Shown: piece by piece, positions 1 to 8,379 of the stretch | How the letters are laid out: each line of letters opens with the position of its first letter | Numbering within the stretch: the stretch's first letter is position 1 | NCBI GenBank assembly: GCA_965227145.1 | Contig: OZ245730.1 | Coordinates: forward strand, 1,488,001-1,552,000 | Source: JACKAQ01 sp965227145 | GTDB taxonomy: Bacteria; Calditrichota; Calditrichia; RBG-13-44-9; J075 | DNA length: 64,000 bases | Direction of reading: 5' to 3' | Notes under the pieces: generated by a model | What the model saw: only the letters and a program-made list of their open reading frames with translations | What the model was told of the DNA's origin: nothing | Databases searched by the model: none | Made by a program: the position numbers and the translations under genes

Positions 1-25
1 CGTTCAATATTTGTGACACTGTAAC

Positions 26-403
26 TCATGAATCCATTTGCTTTAACCGCAACTCGGAAACGCGAAACATCACGTCGTCCACAAATTTTTGGGCATTTTC
101 TTTATCCGCACGGGCGATGTTCAGCTTCAATTCACCCTTTTCCGATCCGGGAATATTTGCCAAAGTAGCCATCTCTTTAGTGCTGAGAATTAGTTTGGAA
201 TTTATCAATTTCGGTTGAAACACAATGTCGTGAATATCCAATAACGGTACAATTACTTTCTGAATATTCGATTTTAGCACACCGATGAAGGCGTCTTTTA
301 TCTGATATTCTATAGTAATTTGGTCATTTTCGAGATTTATAACGCCGTCACCCTCGCCAAGATCGGAATAAACGGAGGGTATTCTGAACGCAATTCGTGA
401 CAT
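26..403 (-). CDS. hypothetical protein, 125 aa
   Basis: Complete small ORF that I do not recognise as a named family. The start is well supported: on the minus strand an AAGGAGG ribosome-binding site lies five bases before the ATG. The protein has no signal peptide or membrane segment and no cysteine. It alternates hydrophobic and polar residues in the first two thirds, suggesting a mostly beta structure, and ends in an amphipathic helix (roughly residues 95-122). The pattern is loosely like small bacterial PH-like or immunity-type beta/alpha domains, but this is a guess. It lies downstream of the glutamate dehydrogenase gene and is separated from it by a terminator, so it is probably its own transcription unit. 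Confidence 0.7.
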   Translation of the reverse strand: MSRIAFRIPSVYSDLGEGDGVINLENDQITIEYQIKDAFIGVLKSNIQKVIVPLLDIHDIVFQPKLINSKLILSTKEMATLANIPGSEKGELKLNIARADKENAQKFVDDVMFRVSELRLKQMDS

Positions 404-434
404 TCCTGCCTCCTTTTCAGATTCTTAAAACAAT

Positions 435-474
435 AAAAAAACCTCTCAAATAATATAGCCATTCGAGAGGTTTT
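435..474 (-). terminator. Rho-independent terminator of glutamate dehydrogenase gene
   Basis: The arms AAACCTCTC and GAGAGGTTT form a perfect stem around a loop of about 17 bases. Read on the minus strand the stem is followed by a run of T. It sits just after the stop codon of the dehydrogenase gene. Confidence 0.85.
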
Positions 475-502
475 AGAAAAATTTTTGGCGAAGAAAAATC
501 GT

Positions 503-1777
503 CTAATGATACAGCCCGCGCAATTCCGATGCCCGGGTTACCCGTTGGATAGACCGGATAAATGCGGCAACCCGCATATTCACGTTAAATTGCTCGCGTG
601 TTTCCCAAACTTCGTTGAACGCCTGAACCATAATCCGTTCCAGATCTTCATTGACGCGATCTTTATTCCAGTAATAGCCCATGCGGTTTTGCACCCATTC
701 CAGATACGAAACGGTGACGCCCCCGGCGTTGCACAAAATGTCCGGAATCCGGACAATGTTTTTGTCATCGAGAATGGCATCCGCCTCAACCGTGATGGGG
801 CCGTTGGCACATTCGGCAATCAATTTTGCGCGAACGCGATCGGCGTTTTCTTCGGTGATCTGGTTTTCCAGCGCGGCGGGAATCAAAACATCGACATCCA
901 ACTCCAATAAATCCATCGGGTTATCGAGTTTTTCCACTTTGAAATTATCTTCCAAACCTTCCAGACTCCACCGTTTATTGTTGCTGCAGGTGTTGATCGC
1001 AACGTTGACGTTGATGCCTTTGGGATTGTAATATGCGCCGGTAACATCCGAAATGGCCACCACCTTTGCGCCGGCTTCGTTGAGCAATTTTGCCGCAAAT
1101 GATCCGGCATTTCCGAACCCCTGAATCGCAACTGAGCAATTGTCTAAATTGAAATCCATATATTTTACAGCTTCGCGAACACAATAAAACATGCCTTGCG
1201 CCGTTGCTTCCGTCCGTCCGGCGGAGCCGCCAAGCTCCAGCGGTTTTCCGGTGATGACAGCCGGTGTGTGCTCTTTCCGGTGCATGGAATATGTGTCGAA
1301 CATCCAGCTCATTATTTGCGGATTTGTGTTGATATCCGGTGCCGGAATGTCGCGATCCGGACCAAATAAATCTTCCATTTCCGCAAAATAACGGCGGGTC
1401 AATCGCTCCAGTTCCGAACGGGAAAGCTGGTTGGGATCGACGATAACGCCGCCTTTTCCGCCGCCAAACGGCACGTTAACCACCGCACATTTGTACGTCA
1501 TCCAGAATGCCAGCGCTTTCACTTCGTCCACGTTTACATCCTGATGGAAGCGGATACCGCCTTTCGCAGGTCCGCGTGCGATGCTGTGTTGCACCCGGAA
1601 ACCTTTGAATAATGTGATATCCCCATTATCCATATGCACCGGTAAATTGACTTCGGTTACCCGGCGTGGCTCTTTGATCATGTTGATCTGATTTTGGGTA
1701 AGATTAAGAATTTCTGCTGCCCTGTCGAATTGCTTTAACGCATTCTCAAAAGGGTTTCGCTGTTTCATGTAGCTCAT
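503..1777 (-). CDS. gdhA: Glu/Leu/Phe/Val dehydrogenase (glutamate dehydrogenase), 424 aa
   Basis: Catalyses reversible oxidative deamination of glutamate to 2-oxoglutarate and ammonia, a cytosolic link between nitrogen and carbon metabolism. I place the start at the ATG preceded by AGGAGG, four bases away; the reading frame stays open 26 codons further upstream, but that stretch has no ribosome-binding site and does not resemble the family. The substrate-binding lysines are in place (K72 in AKGG, K96 in TYK, K108 in GGGKGG), as is the catalytic aspartate D148 in PAPD. The Rossmann loop GFGNAG lies at 220-225. An acidic residue (D244) at the end of the second strand suggests NAD rather than NADP preference. 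Length matches the hexameric ~420-residue class. It is single-gene, with its own terminator. Confidence 0.95.
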   Translation of the reverse strand: MSYMKQRNPFENALKQFDRAAEILNLTQNQINMIKEPRRVTEVNLPVHMDNGDITLFKGFRVQHSIARGPAKGGIRFHQDVNVDEVKALAFWMTYKCAVVNVPFGGGKGGVIVDPNQLSRSELERLTRRYFAEMEDLFGPDRDIPAPDINTNPQIMSWMFDTYSMHRKEHTPAVITGKPLELGGSAGRTEATAQGMFYCVREAVKYMDFNLDNCSVAIQGFGNAGSFAAKLLNEAGAKVVAISDVTGAYYNPKGINVNVAINTCSNNKRWSLEGLEDNFKVEKLDNPMDLLELDVDVLIPAALENQITEENADRVRAKLIAECANGPITVEADAILDDKNIVRIPDILCNAGGVTVSYLEWVQNRMGYYWNKDRVNEDLERIMVQAFNEVWETREQFNVNMRVAAFIRSIQRVTRASELRGLYH

Positions 1778-1961
1778 TAGTCCTCCTGTAAGTCTATTAA
1801 AAATCGGTGTTTCCGGCAGCAGTGTCGGATAACCGCAACAAAATTGTCGTCCCAAATAATTTTTAGGTTAACGACCTGAAGAAAAGACAGTTACGAGGAG
1901 GAGAATTTAAACAAGTAAAATCTCGCTTGGCAACGAAAAAGGAAAATGTTTTTTGCAAAAA

Positions 1962-2729
1962 TTACTGCCAAATAACCATATAAATCAATCCGGCGAGGCT
2001 GGCAAAAGAAACGCCCAGCGAAATATCAGCCAACCGGTCGTATTTTTTAGTGCTGTTCCAGTATTGGTCGATCAACGCCGGATCGGATGCCCGTTCATAT
2101 TTTTCAAACTTTTTATCGGCAACATTCTTTAAATAGAAGGATGCCCAATGGGTTGCGACACTCACTGCCAGCAAGGTAAATTTGCTTTTAAAATGCTGTT
2201 TGGGAATCACGCCCAGCAATTCCGGCTGATGTTGTGTCGCGATAAATGAATCATCTTTTTCGAGCTGCGCGATCACCGCGTTGGGACTGTTCAACACAAA
2301 TTCGTAAGATGTATATCCTTTTTTGACGAGCCGGAACGATTGCCCGCGATGCTCATCAAACGAAAGATAAACCGGCGTATTGCTGATAAAACTGGTGTCC
2401 GAATACAGCGCTGCACCATACGGAACGCTGTTGATATACACCGGATTGGCAAATGTGGCGTTCAGCGATTCACTCCGGTTTGGCGAAACTGTCACGGTCA
2501 ATTCCCGGGTTTCGACATTCCAGATGCCGTTTTGCGGCGGATAAATTCGCACACTGTGGCTGCCGGCAGCAACTTCCAGATCCGCCAGCGGTGTTTTGCC
2601 AACGAGAATAGAATCGATGCGAACCCAACACCCTTCGGGTGTAGATGTGATGTTCAAACGCCCGGTTTCCTGCCCAAAAACAGACGCAGATAAACTCAAT
2701 AAAAACAGGATATTGAAATATGCTTTCAT
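1962..2729 (-). CDS. PEGA-domain exported membrane protein, 255 aa
   Basis: A signal peptide (residues 1-19, ending near FGQ) is followed by a PEGA-type beta module at about 25-90, with the tell-tale STPEG and VGKTPL segments. A second, weaker copy at about 95-160 contains NTPVYLSF. PEGA domains are surface-layer-like beta modules often found on envelope proteins. The C-terminus has a hydrophobic stretch at about 180-200 and a clear membrane segment at 232-252, so the PEGA modules probably sit outside the inner membrane, anchored from the C-terminal side. The start ATG overlaps the stop of the upstream propeller gene by four bases (ATGA), showing translational coupling. Exact function is unknown; an envelope scaffold role is an inference. 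Confidence 0.8.
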   Translation of the reverse strand: MKAYFNILFLLSLSASVFGQETGRLNITSTPEGCWVRIDSILVGKTPLADLEVAAGSHSVRIYPPQNGIWNVETRELTVTVSPNRSESLNATFANPVYINSVPYGAALYSDTSFISNTPVYLSFDEHRGQSFRLVKKGYTSYEFVLNSPNAVIAQLEKDDSFIATQHQPELLGVIPKQHFKSKFTLLAVSVATHWASFYLKNVADKKFEKYERASDPALIDQYWNSTKKYDRLADISLGVSFASLAGLIYMVIWQ

Positions 2730-4012
2730 TTGCGGTCACTCCGTTCAGCTACAAATTTTTCGTTGGCTAATGCATACATTTTACCGTTTGCGGTTTGCAC
2801 CAAAACATAGTCGCGGAAAATAATCGGTGATGATTTCAGCGGTTTTTTGAATTCAACCTGATAAACGGATTCGCCGGAAAAACGGTTCAGAACGTATAAA
2901 TTGCCGTCCCACGAGGAAACATAAACATAATCCGGCGATGCCAGCGGCGCAGTGTTCACAATGCCGCCGGTTTTGAACGTCCAGATGGTTTTACCGGTGT
3001 GTTTGTCCAGCGCTTGTACCGTGTGCGCGTTGTTGCCCAAATACAATGTTTTGCCATACATCGAAGGGCTGCTGAAAATTGCGCCCTCTATTTTGGTTTG
3101 CCAATTGGTTTTCCCGGTGGATAAATTGAGTGCGTAAAAATGCCCTTCTGTGGTGCCGATATACAGCAGCGAATCATCCAGAACCGGATACGAATAAATG
3201 CTTCCGGTTAGCTGCGACTCCCAAATTTTGATGCCGGAACTCATATCCAGCGCGTAAACAGAGCCTTTGTCATCGGCAAAATAAATGTGCTGCCGAACGA
3301 ACGCAGGCGAGCTGCGGATGGGCGATTTTGCTTTAAATTCCCATATTTTTTCACCGGTTTCCTGATTCACACAATAAAAAACACCGTTGTGCGAGCCAAA
3401 AAATATGCGGTTGTCCACCACCACCGGAGATGTGTTGATATGCGGAAATTTCCGTTTCATAAATTTATCCGCTTTTTCGAGCCGGAAACCGATCAGCGTT
3501 TTATCGCCGATGGTTCCGGAGGCATACATATCCCGCCCGACAATTGTGGGAGATGCGCCCATTGCTGCGGTCAGTTTGCCATCGCCGATGCGCTCGCCGG
3601 TATCATACAAAAACGTGTAAATGGTGCCGTTGAGTGTCGGCGCAAAAATGTAGTCCCCAACTGCCAGCGGATGATTCGTCACCACCGATTTTGTGCCGCT
3701 GTCCCAAACAATATTCAGCGGCGGCGAAATGTTTTTGTGCACATTATTCTGGCGCTGTTCGTTTCTGCCGAGCTTCAGCCAGCTGTTTTCTTCGGTGATC
3801 TCGTTTTGCGGGGGCAGGCTCAGTTTCACCAATCCGGTGCAGGATGTGGCAATGAGGAAGGATAAAGGATAAAGGATGAAGGATAAAATATGCCTTTTTA
3901 AATGTTGAAAGCTGGGTTGAAAATTTAGCTTTTTCGCTGAAATTTTATAATCCCGAAACAAAAAACAATGTTGTAAATCGTTGTTTTTTTTACTTTTGAA
4001 GTTTGTTGTCAT
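2726..4012 (-). CDS. PQQ-like beta-propeller lipoprotein (BamB-like), 428 aa
   Basis: The mature part consists of repeated PQQ/Trp-docking-type blades with recurrent GxxYALDxxTGKxxW-like segments from about residue 95 to 415, the eight-bladed architecture of BamB and quinoprotein propellers. No PQQ-enzyme active-site residues are evident, so a binding or scaffold role is likelier than catalysis. It carries a lipobox ending in ATSC at about residue 58, after an unusually long 40-residue leader. The only ATG has an AGGA box in front. The hydrophobic core of the signal peptide is encoded by four heptamer repeats (see repeat entry). It is the middle gene of a minus-strand operon downstream of the BamA-barrel fusion protein, so a role in outer-membrane assembly or surface display is plausible but not shown. 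Confidence 0.85.
   Translation of the reverse strand: MTTNFKSKKNNDLQHCFLFRDYKISAKKLNFQPSFQHLKRHILSFILYPLSFLIATSCTGLVKLSLPPQNEITEENSWLKLGRNEQRQNNVHKNISPPLNIVWDSGTKSVVTNHPLAVGDYIFAPTLNGTIYTFLYDTGERIGDGKLTAAMGASPTIVGRDMYASGTIGDKTLIGFRLEKADKFMKRKFPHINTSPVVVDNRIFFGSHNGVFYCVNQETGEKIWEFKAKSPIRSSPAFVRQHIYFADDKGSVYALDMSSGIKIWESQLTGSIYSYPVLDDSLLYIGTTEGHFYALNLSTGKTNWQTKIEGAIFSSPSMYGKTLYLGNNAHTVQALDKHTGKTIWTFKTGGIVNTAPLASPDYVYVSSWDGNLYVLNRFSGESVYQVEFKKPLKSSPIIFRDYVLVQTANGKMYALANEKFVAERSDRK
3858..3885. repeat. four tandem heptamers inside the propeller lipoprotein signal peptide
   Basis: Four exact-length units AAGGATA, AAGGATA, AAGGATG, AAGGATA stand head to tail. On the coding (minus) strand they read TTATCCT-type units. 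A 7-bp unit read in threes gives a 7-residue protein period, and here they encode the hydrophobic FILYPLSFLI core of the signal peptide of the propeller lipoprotein. Such heptanucleotide arrays occur as dispersed repeats in several bacterial phyla. Confidence 0.8.
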
Positions 4013-4070
4013 TTCGTTTTCCTGTTTTAACAGATTGACCGGTTTCTCCGCTTCTCTTTATTCTTTTCCG

Positions 4071-6968
4071 TCAAAAATCCCATCCGAAAAAGAATTGTGT
4101 GAACCAATCTTTATTGACACTTTCGAAGTCTGTTTTCTTCCCGACATCCAGCCGCAGCACCAAAAATCCGCCCAGATTAAAACGGAATCCATATCCGAAA
4201 CTGCCGATCAACCCTTCGTAATTGTTGCCGTTCCATGCGTTTCCTGCGTCAAAAAACAGCGCACCGCGAATGCCGGGAAACACCATCGATAAAAACGGAA
4301 ATTTGATGCCCAGATAATCGATAAACGGAAACCGCAATTCGTGCGATGTGAACAGCACTTTTTCGCCGCGAATGGACCAGCGGCTGTAACCGCGCATATC
4401 CCAGCTGCCGCCGAGATAAAACCAGCGCGTTTCGCGGCCATCGTTGAACAAACCCATGTATCGCGAGGCGTAAGTGAGGCTTGGCATCAGCCGGACATAT
4501 TTGCGAATGTCCACCAAAAATGTCCAGTAGTTGACGTTGGAAAACCGGATATCATAAGTATTACCGACGGATAGATTGTATCGCGTGCCTTCCACCGGAC
4601 CCGTGTACGACCAAATAGAGTTATCGTGGATCAGCGAAACAAAATTGGAGGTCAGCCAGGCGTAACGGCGATCCAGCCCGGTTACGTCTTTATCCGAATA
4701 GCTCAAATTGGTGCTGAATTCGAACCGTTTGAAATGTGAAAACGGATAGCTGATCGTAAAAAATCCACCGGCGCGATCTTCGTAAAAAAAGTCATCTTTG
4801 TAATTGAAAAAGCGTCCGGAGTAGCGGAAAAATCCGAAAGCGTGGTTGGTGCGTTTGCCCAGCGACACTTTCGAAACCGCAAAATTCATGCTTCGCAGAA
4901 AATCTGAACGGCTTTGGGCGTTGTTGTAAAGCAGCACATAATATTGGTCGTTGCCGAGCAAATCGGTGAAAGCGAGCAGCGCGCCGCCGTTGGTTCCCCA
5001 AATCGGATCCTGGTTCACCTGCGTTTGCGCGATGTCCATATCGTAATCTTTTTCGTATTTCAGCTTTGCGAGCACCTTTTGTCCGCTGAGCGATCCGGGT
5101 TTCCAGTAGTGTTGGCTAAGTATTGGTTTATCAACAACTTCGGGCTTCGCTTCGTCAATTTTTTCCTGAACGTTGGCCATTTTGCGAATTTGAAAACGGC
5201 TGCCTTCGAAAACAGTAAAGCACAATTCGTCATCGCCCATCCATTCGGGATCGAATGCGGCGTTGGCAAATTGGGTAATTTGTTTGACCGGCACGTTGCT
5301 GTAATCTGTGTCGATGCCTATTTTGCTGTCCGCAGCATCGGTGAGCCACAAATCCAGATATTGGGTTTGCGAAACATCCGCCACCCAAATGTTTAGTGAT
5401 TTCAGCGAATCGCGATCGGAGGTGAACGCCAGATATTTGCCGTTCGGTGACCACACCGGCGTGTGATCCTGATGTTGCCCGACCGTCACATAATGAATAA
5501 GGTTGGTCTGCAGATCGAACACAAAAATATTGGAACTCCAGCGATCGCCATAAACCGTTCGATCGGAGGAAAATGCAATTTTCTGCCCGTCCGGCGAAAA
5601 TGACGGCGCAGCGTCGTCGTAAAAATCGTTGGTCAACTGCAACATTTCGTCATTTTTCAATTCGAGGATATATAAATCATTGTTTCCACTGAAATTAAGT
5701 CCGGAGAATACAACCCGCCGCCCGTCGGGTGAAAAGCTCGGAGAGGAAATGCCAACGATATCCCGCCATTGGTATTTGTGGATAATATCGCCCGTTTTGA
5801 TGTCGTACAAATACAGCGCGTCGTTTTCCCCGCTTTTGGAAGAGAAGGCCAAAACGCCATCTTTGGACACGTCAATTTTGCTGGAAAACAGGTGGAACGC
5901 CTCAAAATCCGAACTGCGTCCGCCTTTCACCAGCGTTTTGGTTTTCTTCTTTTTGCCTTCCGGTTGGGCTGAAACGTCGGTCATGTAAATATTCGAATAG
6001 CCGGTTCGGTTGCCCACAAAAACAACGTGCTCTTCCTCGCCATCTTTAAAATATGCCGGTTTGAAATTGTAGCCGTCGCGGACAATGGTTTTGGAAATCA
6101 TTCGCGAAAAATCGTGGGTTTTCAACTGCGGATAATATTGTTTTTGGAGATGGTAAATCCATTCCTGATCAAATTGTTCGTAGGTTTTGCCGGTCACTTC
6201 CTGGAACACTTCGGAAAATTTGCTGTGTTTCCAGATGTCCTCCATAAATTGCAGCACTTTCTCTTCTCCGTAATGCTCGGCAATGTATTCGAGAATCGCC
6301 TGACCCGCTTTGTACATCGTAAATGTGCCGTAAATGCGATACATCTGCGATAGCGGAACCATATAATTGTGCAAAACGGCGTCTTTTATCACCATTTCTG
6401 CCTGCGCATCCCACTCGCTGGACCAATATTCCGCTAGCCCCTCCACAAACCAAAGCGGGGGATAAGTGCCGTCAAATCTGCCGTGCTCTTTGTTTACGTA
6501 ATACACTTTGGCATGCATAAAAACGTGCACCAATTCGTGCTGAATGACTTTTCGAAATTGGTTAATATCGCCATTGCTTGGGATAACCACCCGCCCTTTC
6601 AGAAATTCGAAAAAGCCGCCAACGCCTTCGGGAATGTGACCCGGCGTTACATTGGTTTGCTGAAAATGCAGATGCGAGCTGTAAAAAATCAGCGGGATCC
6701 GGCGCGTCACCGCGAAATTGAATTTATTTTCCAGATCGGCGTAACTCTCCTCCGCAAAATGGGCGCCGCGTTCGGCAAGCTCCTCCATTTCCGGATAATA
6801 ATAAATATCAAAATGCTCGGTTTTGAGAATCCGCCACTGGAATTCCGTGTATTGAACCTTGTTGCGCCCGAAATAAAAAAACTGCGCAACTGCGGTTTCG
6901 CTAATCACAGCCAGCAATATAATTATGGATAGAAAAAGCGGGGAAAATACGCGTCGCATGTCCATCAT
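4071..6968 (-). CDS. MA-like peptidase / PD40 propeller / BamA-type barrel fusion, 965 aa
   Basis: Three modules are visible in order. After a signal peptide (ending near VAQ, about residue 29) comes a peptidase-MA-like gluzincin domain with HELVH at 144-148 and a downstream glutamate in WFVEGLAEY at about 176. Then come four or more TolB/PD40 blades at about 375-560 (repeated SPSFSPDGRRVVFS-like motifs). The C-terminal third, about 660-965, reads as a surface-antigen/Omp85-type beta barrel ending in an aromatic FFGWDF that fits the BAM recognition signal. The family is known in FCB bacteria but its role is undefined; a cell-surface zinc protease held by its own barrel is the simplest reading. 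Three in-frame ATGs crowd the start; the third (MRRVF) has better spacing to AGG. It is the first gene of the envelope operon. Confidence 0.85.
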   Translation of the reverse strand: MMDMRRVFSPLFLSIIILLAVISETAVAQFFYFGRNKVQYTEFQWRILKTEHFDIYYYPEMEELAERGAHFAEESYADLENKFNFAVTRRIPLIFYSSHLHFQQTNVTPGHIPEGVGGFFEFLKGRVVIPSNGDINQFRKVIQHELVHVFMHAKVYYVNKEHGRFDGTYPPLWFVEGLAEYWSSEWDAQAEMVIKDAVLHNYMVPLSQMYRIYGTFTMYKAGQAILEYIAEHYGEEKVLQFMEDIWKHSKFSEVFQEVTGKTYEQFDQEWIYHLQKQYYPQLKTHDFSRMISKTIVRDGYNFKPAYFKDGEEEHVVFVGNRTGYSNIYMTDVSAQPEGKKKKTKTLVKGGRSSDFEAFHLFSSKIDVSKDGVLAFSSKSGENDALYLYDIKTGDIIHKYQWRDIVGISSPSFSPDGRRVVFSGLNFSGNNDLYILELKNDEMLQLTNDFYDDAAPSFSPDGQKIAFSSDRTVYGDRWSSNIFVFDLQTNLIHYVTVGQHQDHTPVWSPNGKYLAFTSDRDSLKSLNIWVADVSQTQYLDLWLTDAADSKIGIDTDYSNVPVKQITQFANAAFDPEWMGDDELCFTVFEGSRFQIRKMANVQEKIDEAKPEVVDKPILSQHYWKPGSLSGQKVLAKLKYEKDYDMDIAQTQVNQDPIWGTNGGALLAFTDLLGNDQYYVLLYNNAQSRSDFLRSMNFAVSKVSLGKRTNHAFGFFRYSGRFFNYKDDFFYEDRAGGFFTISYPFSHFKRFEFSTNLSYSDKDVTGLDRRYAWLTSNFVSLIHDNSIWSYTGPVEGTRYNLSVGNTYDIRFSNVNYWTFLVDIRKYVRLMPSLTYASRYMGLFNDGRETRWFYLGGSWDMRGYSRWSIRGEKVLFTSHELRFPFIDYLGIKFPFLSMVFPGIRGALFFDAGNAWNGNNYEGLIGSFGYGFRFNLGGFLVLRLDVGKKTDFESVNKDWFTQFFFGWDF

Positions 6969-7421
6969 CCTGTTTTTCTGGTTACAAATGGGTTTCAGAG
7001 ATTTTTGAATTCAGATAATCCTGCATCCCAACTTCCATATTGGAGATGTGTATTCCAGTGAAAAACAACCGGATTTGCCGTAACTTGCCGGTTTCGTACT
7101 GTCGATCGAAATTTCCAAAATCCGGCAGCTTGGTGCGTTTCAGGTCAGTGAGAAATGCATGCCGGAACAGAACAACAAGCGTATTTGGTTTATCCGAATT
7201 ATCGACAAAAACGGTTCAAATTTGAGTAATGCACGTCACAAAATATCCGGGCAATTTAAAGCAGGCGGCGGTGATGAAAAAAGATGTCAAAACAAAAAGA
7301 AAGATGAATACAAAAAAGATACCACTGCAATCTCTGATCTATTTAAAGCTATAAATATCAATAACTTGATACTAAATATAATGTTCCCTGTCCGGCAACT
7401 TTTTTCGTAAAAGTGTGAAAA
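6969..7421. other. gene-free stretch between envelope operon and pseudouridine synthase gene
   Basis: About 450 bp. It should hold the promoter of the minus-strand envelope operon near its left end. The two short plus-strand ORFs here (61 and 83 codons) have no ribosome-binding site and basic, low-complexity products, so I do not call them. I see no terminator hairpin, RNA gene or repeat. Confidence 0.6.
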
Positions 7422-8192
7422 TTATTTCCGGTTCCATTTGTGCAACGCGTTGAGCAGGTTTCGAAAATCCTTTGGCAGTTCTGCCGAAAAAGCGCGTCGT
7501 TGCCCGGATTCATCGGTAAATTCGATGCGTTGGGCATGCAGCGTCAGTCTTGCGATTAACGGCAATTCCTCTTTTCGGGTGGATGTCGTGTAGCGGATTT
7601 TTATCTGCGACAGCAGAATGGGATCGGCACTGCTGTAAATCGGATCTATCGCCAGCGGAAAGCCCAGTTCAGCCAAATGCACCCGGATTTGGTGGGTGCG
7701 ACCGGTGACCGGCTTTGCTTCAACCAGCGAAAACCGCTCGAATGTTTCCAATAATTTGTAATGGGTTTGCGATGGTTTGCCTTTTTTGGAGACCACCATT
7801 TTTGCCCGCTGATTGGTTTTGAGCAGCAGCGGCAAATCGATGGTGCCGGCGTCGGGTGTCGGGTGCCCTTTCACCAATGCGAGATATGTTTTTTCGACCA
7901 AACTGTGCTCAAATTGCTGGCTCAAATGGCGGTGCATTTCCGGTTCCAGCGCAAAAAGCATGATGCCGCTGGTGTCCGCATCCAACCGGTGAACAATCCA
8001 GATTTGCCGGTCCAGCCGTTGCTGGAGAATATCGCGGATATTGGGCAATTCCGGCTGCCAGCGATCGGGAATTACTGGAATGCCGGATGGCTTGCTGATG
8101 GCCAGCAATCGCTCATCTGCATGCAAAATTTCCAGCGGAAGTTTGCGCCCGTCGCGATCGCGAATGTGTTGTATTTCCTGAATTGTATTCAC
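7422..8192 (-). CDS. RluA-family RNA pseudouridine synthase, 256 aa
   Basis: Isomerises uridine to pseudouridine in tRNA or 23S rRNA. The signature HRLDADTSG (69-77) holds the catalytic aspartate D71, and the family motif with HQIRVHLAELG follows at about 165-176. The N-terminal KPSGIPV segment is also typical. There is no S4 RNA-binding domain, and the length fits the short RluA/TruC/RluF-like group, so the target could be tRNA U32 or an rRNA site; sequence alone does not decide. Single gene on the minus strand, divergent from the ATPase gene on its right. Confidence 0.92.
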   Translation of the reverse strand: MNTIQEIQHIRDRDGRKLPLEILHADERLLAISKPSGIPVIPDRWQPELPNIRDILQQRLDRQIWIVHRLDADTSGIMLFALEPEMHRHLSQQFEHSLVEKTYLALVKGHPTPDAGTIDLPLLLKTNQRAKMVVSKKGKPSQTHYKLLETFERFSLVEAKPVTGRTHQIRVHLAELGFPLAIDPIYSSADPILLSQIKIRYTTSTRKEELPLIARLTLHAQRIEFTDESGQRRAFSAELPKDFRNLLNALHKWNRK

Positions 8193-8379
8193 TTTTGTCC
8201 GTCAAATGTTACTTTTTCCAAAATAGATTATAAATCCGAATCGCTTGCAAAACAAGTGCAATCATTGCACGGATAAAAATTGTCGGATTCAAAAATCGCA
8301 AATTTTGGTTGACAATGCGTAAAGTGTTAATTATAATAGACAAATCACTTTTTGAAAATTAAAATTGGCGATATGAAAA

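Noticed and set aside
503..1855. longer glutamate dehydrogenase with 26 extra N-terminal residues
   Set aside because: The upstream extension has no ribosome-binding site and does not match the family; AGGAGG precedes the internal ATG.
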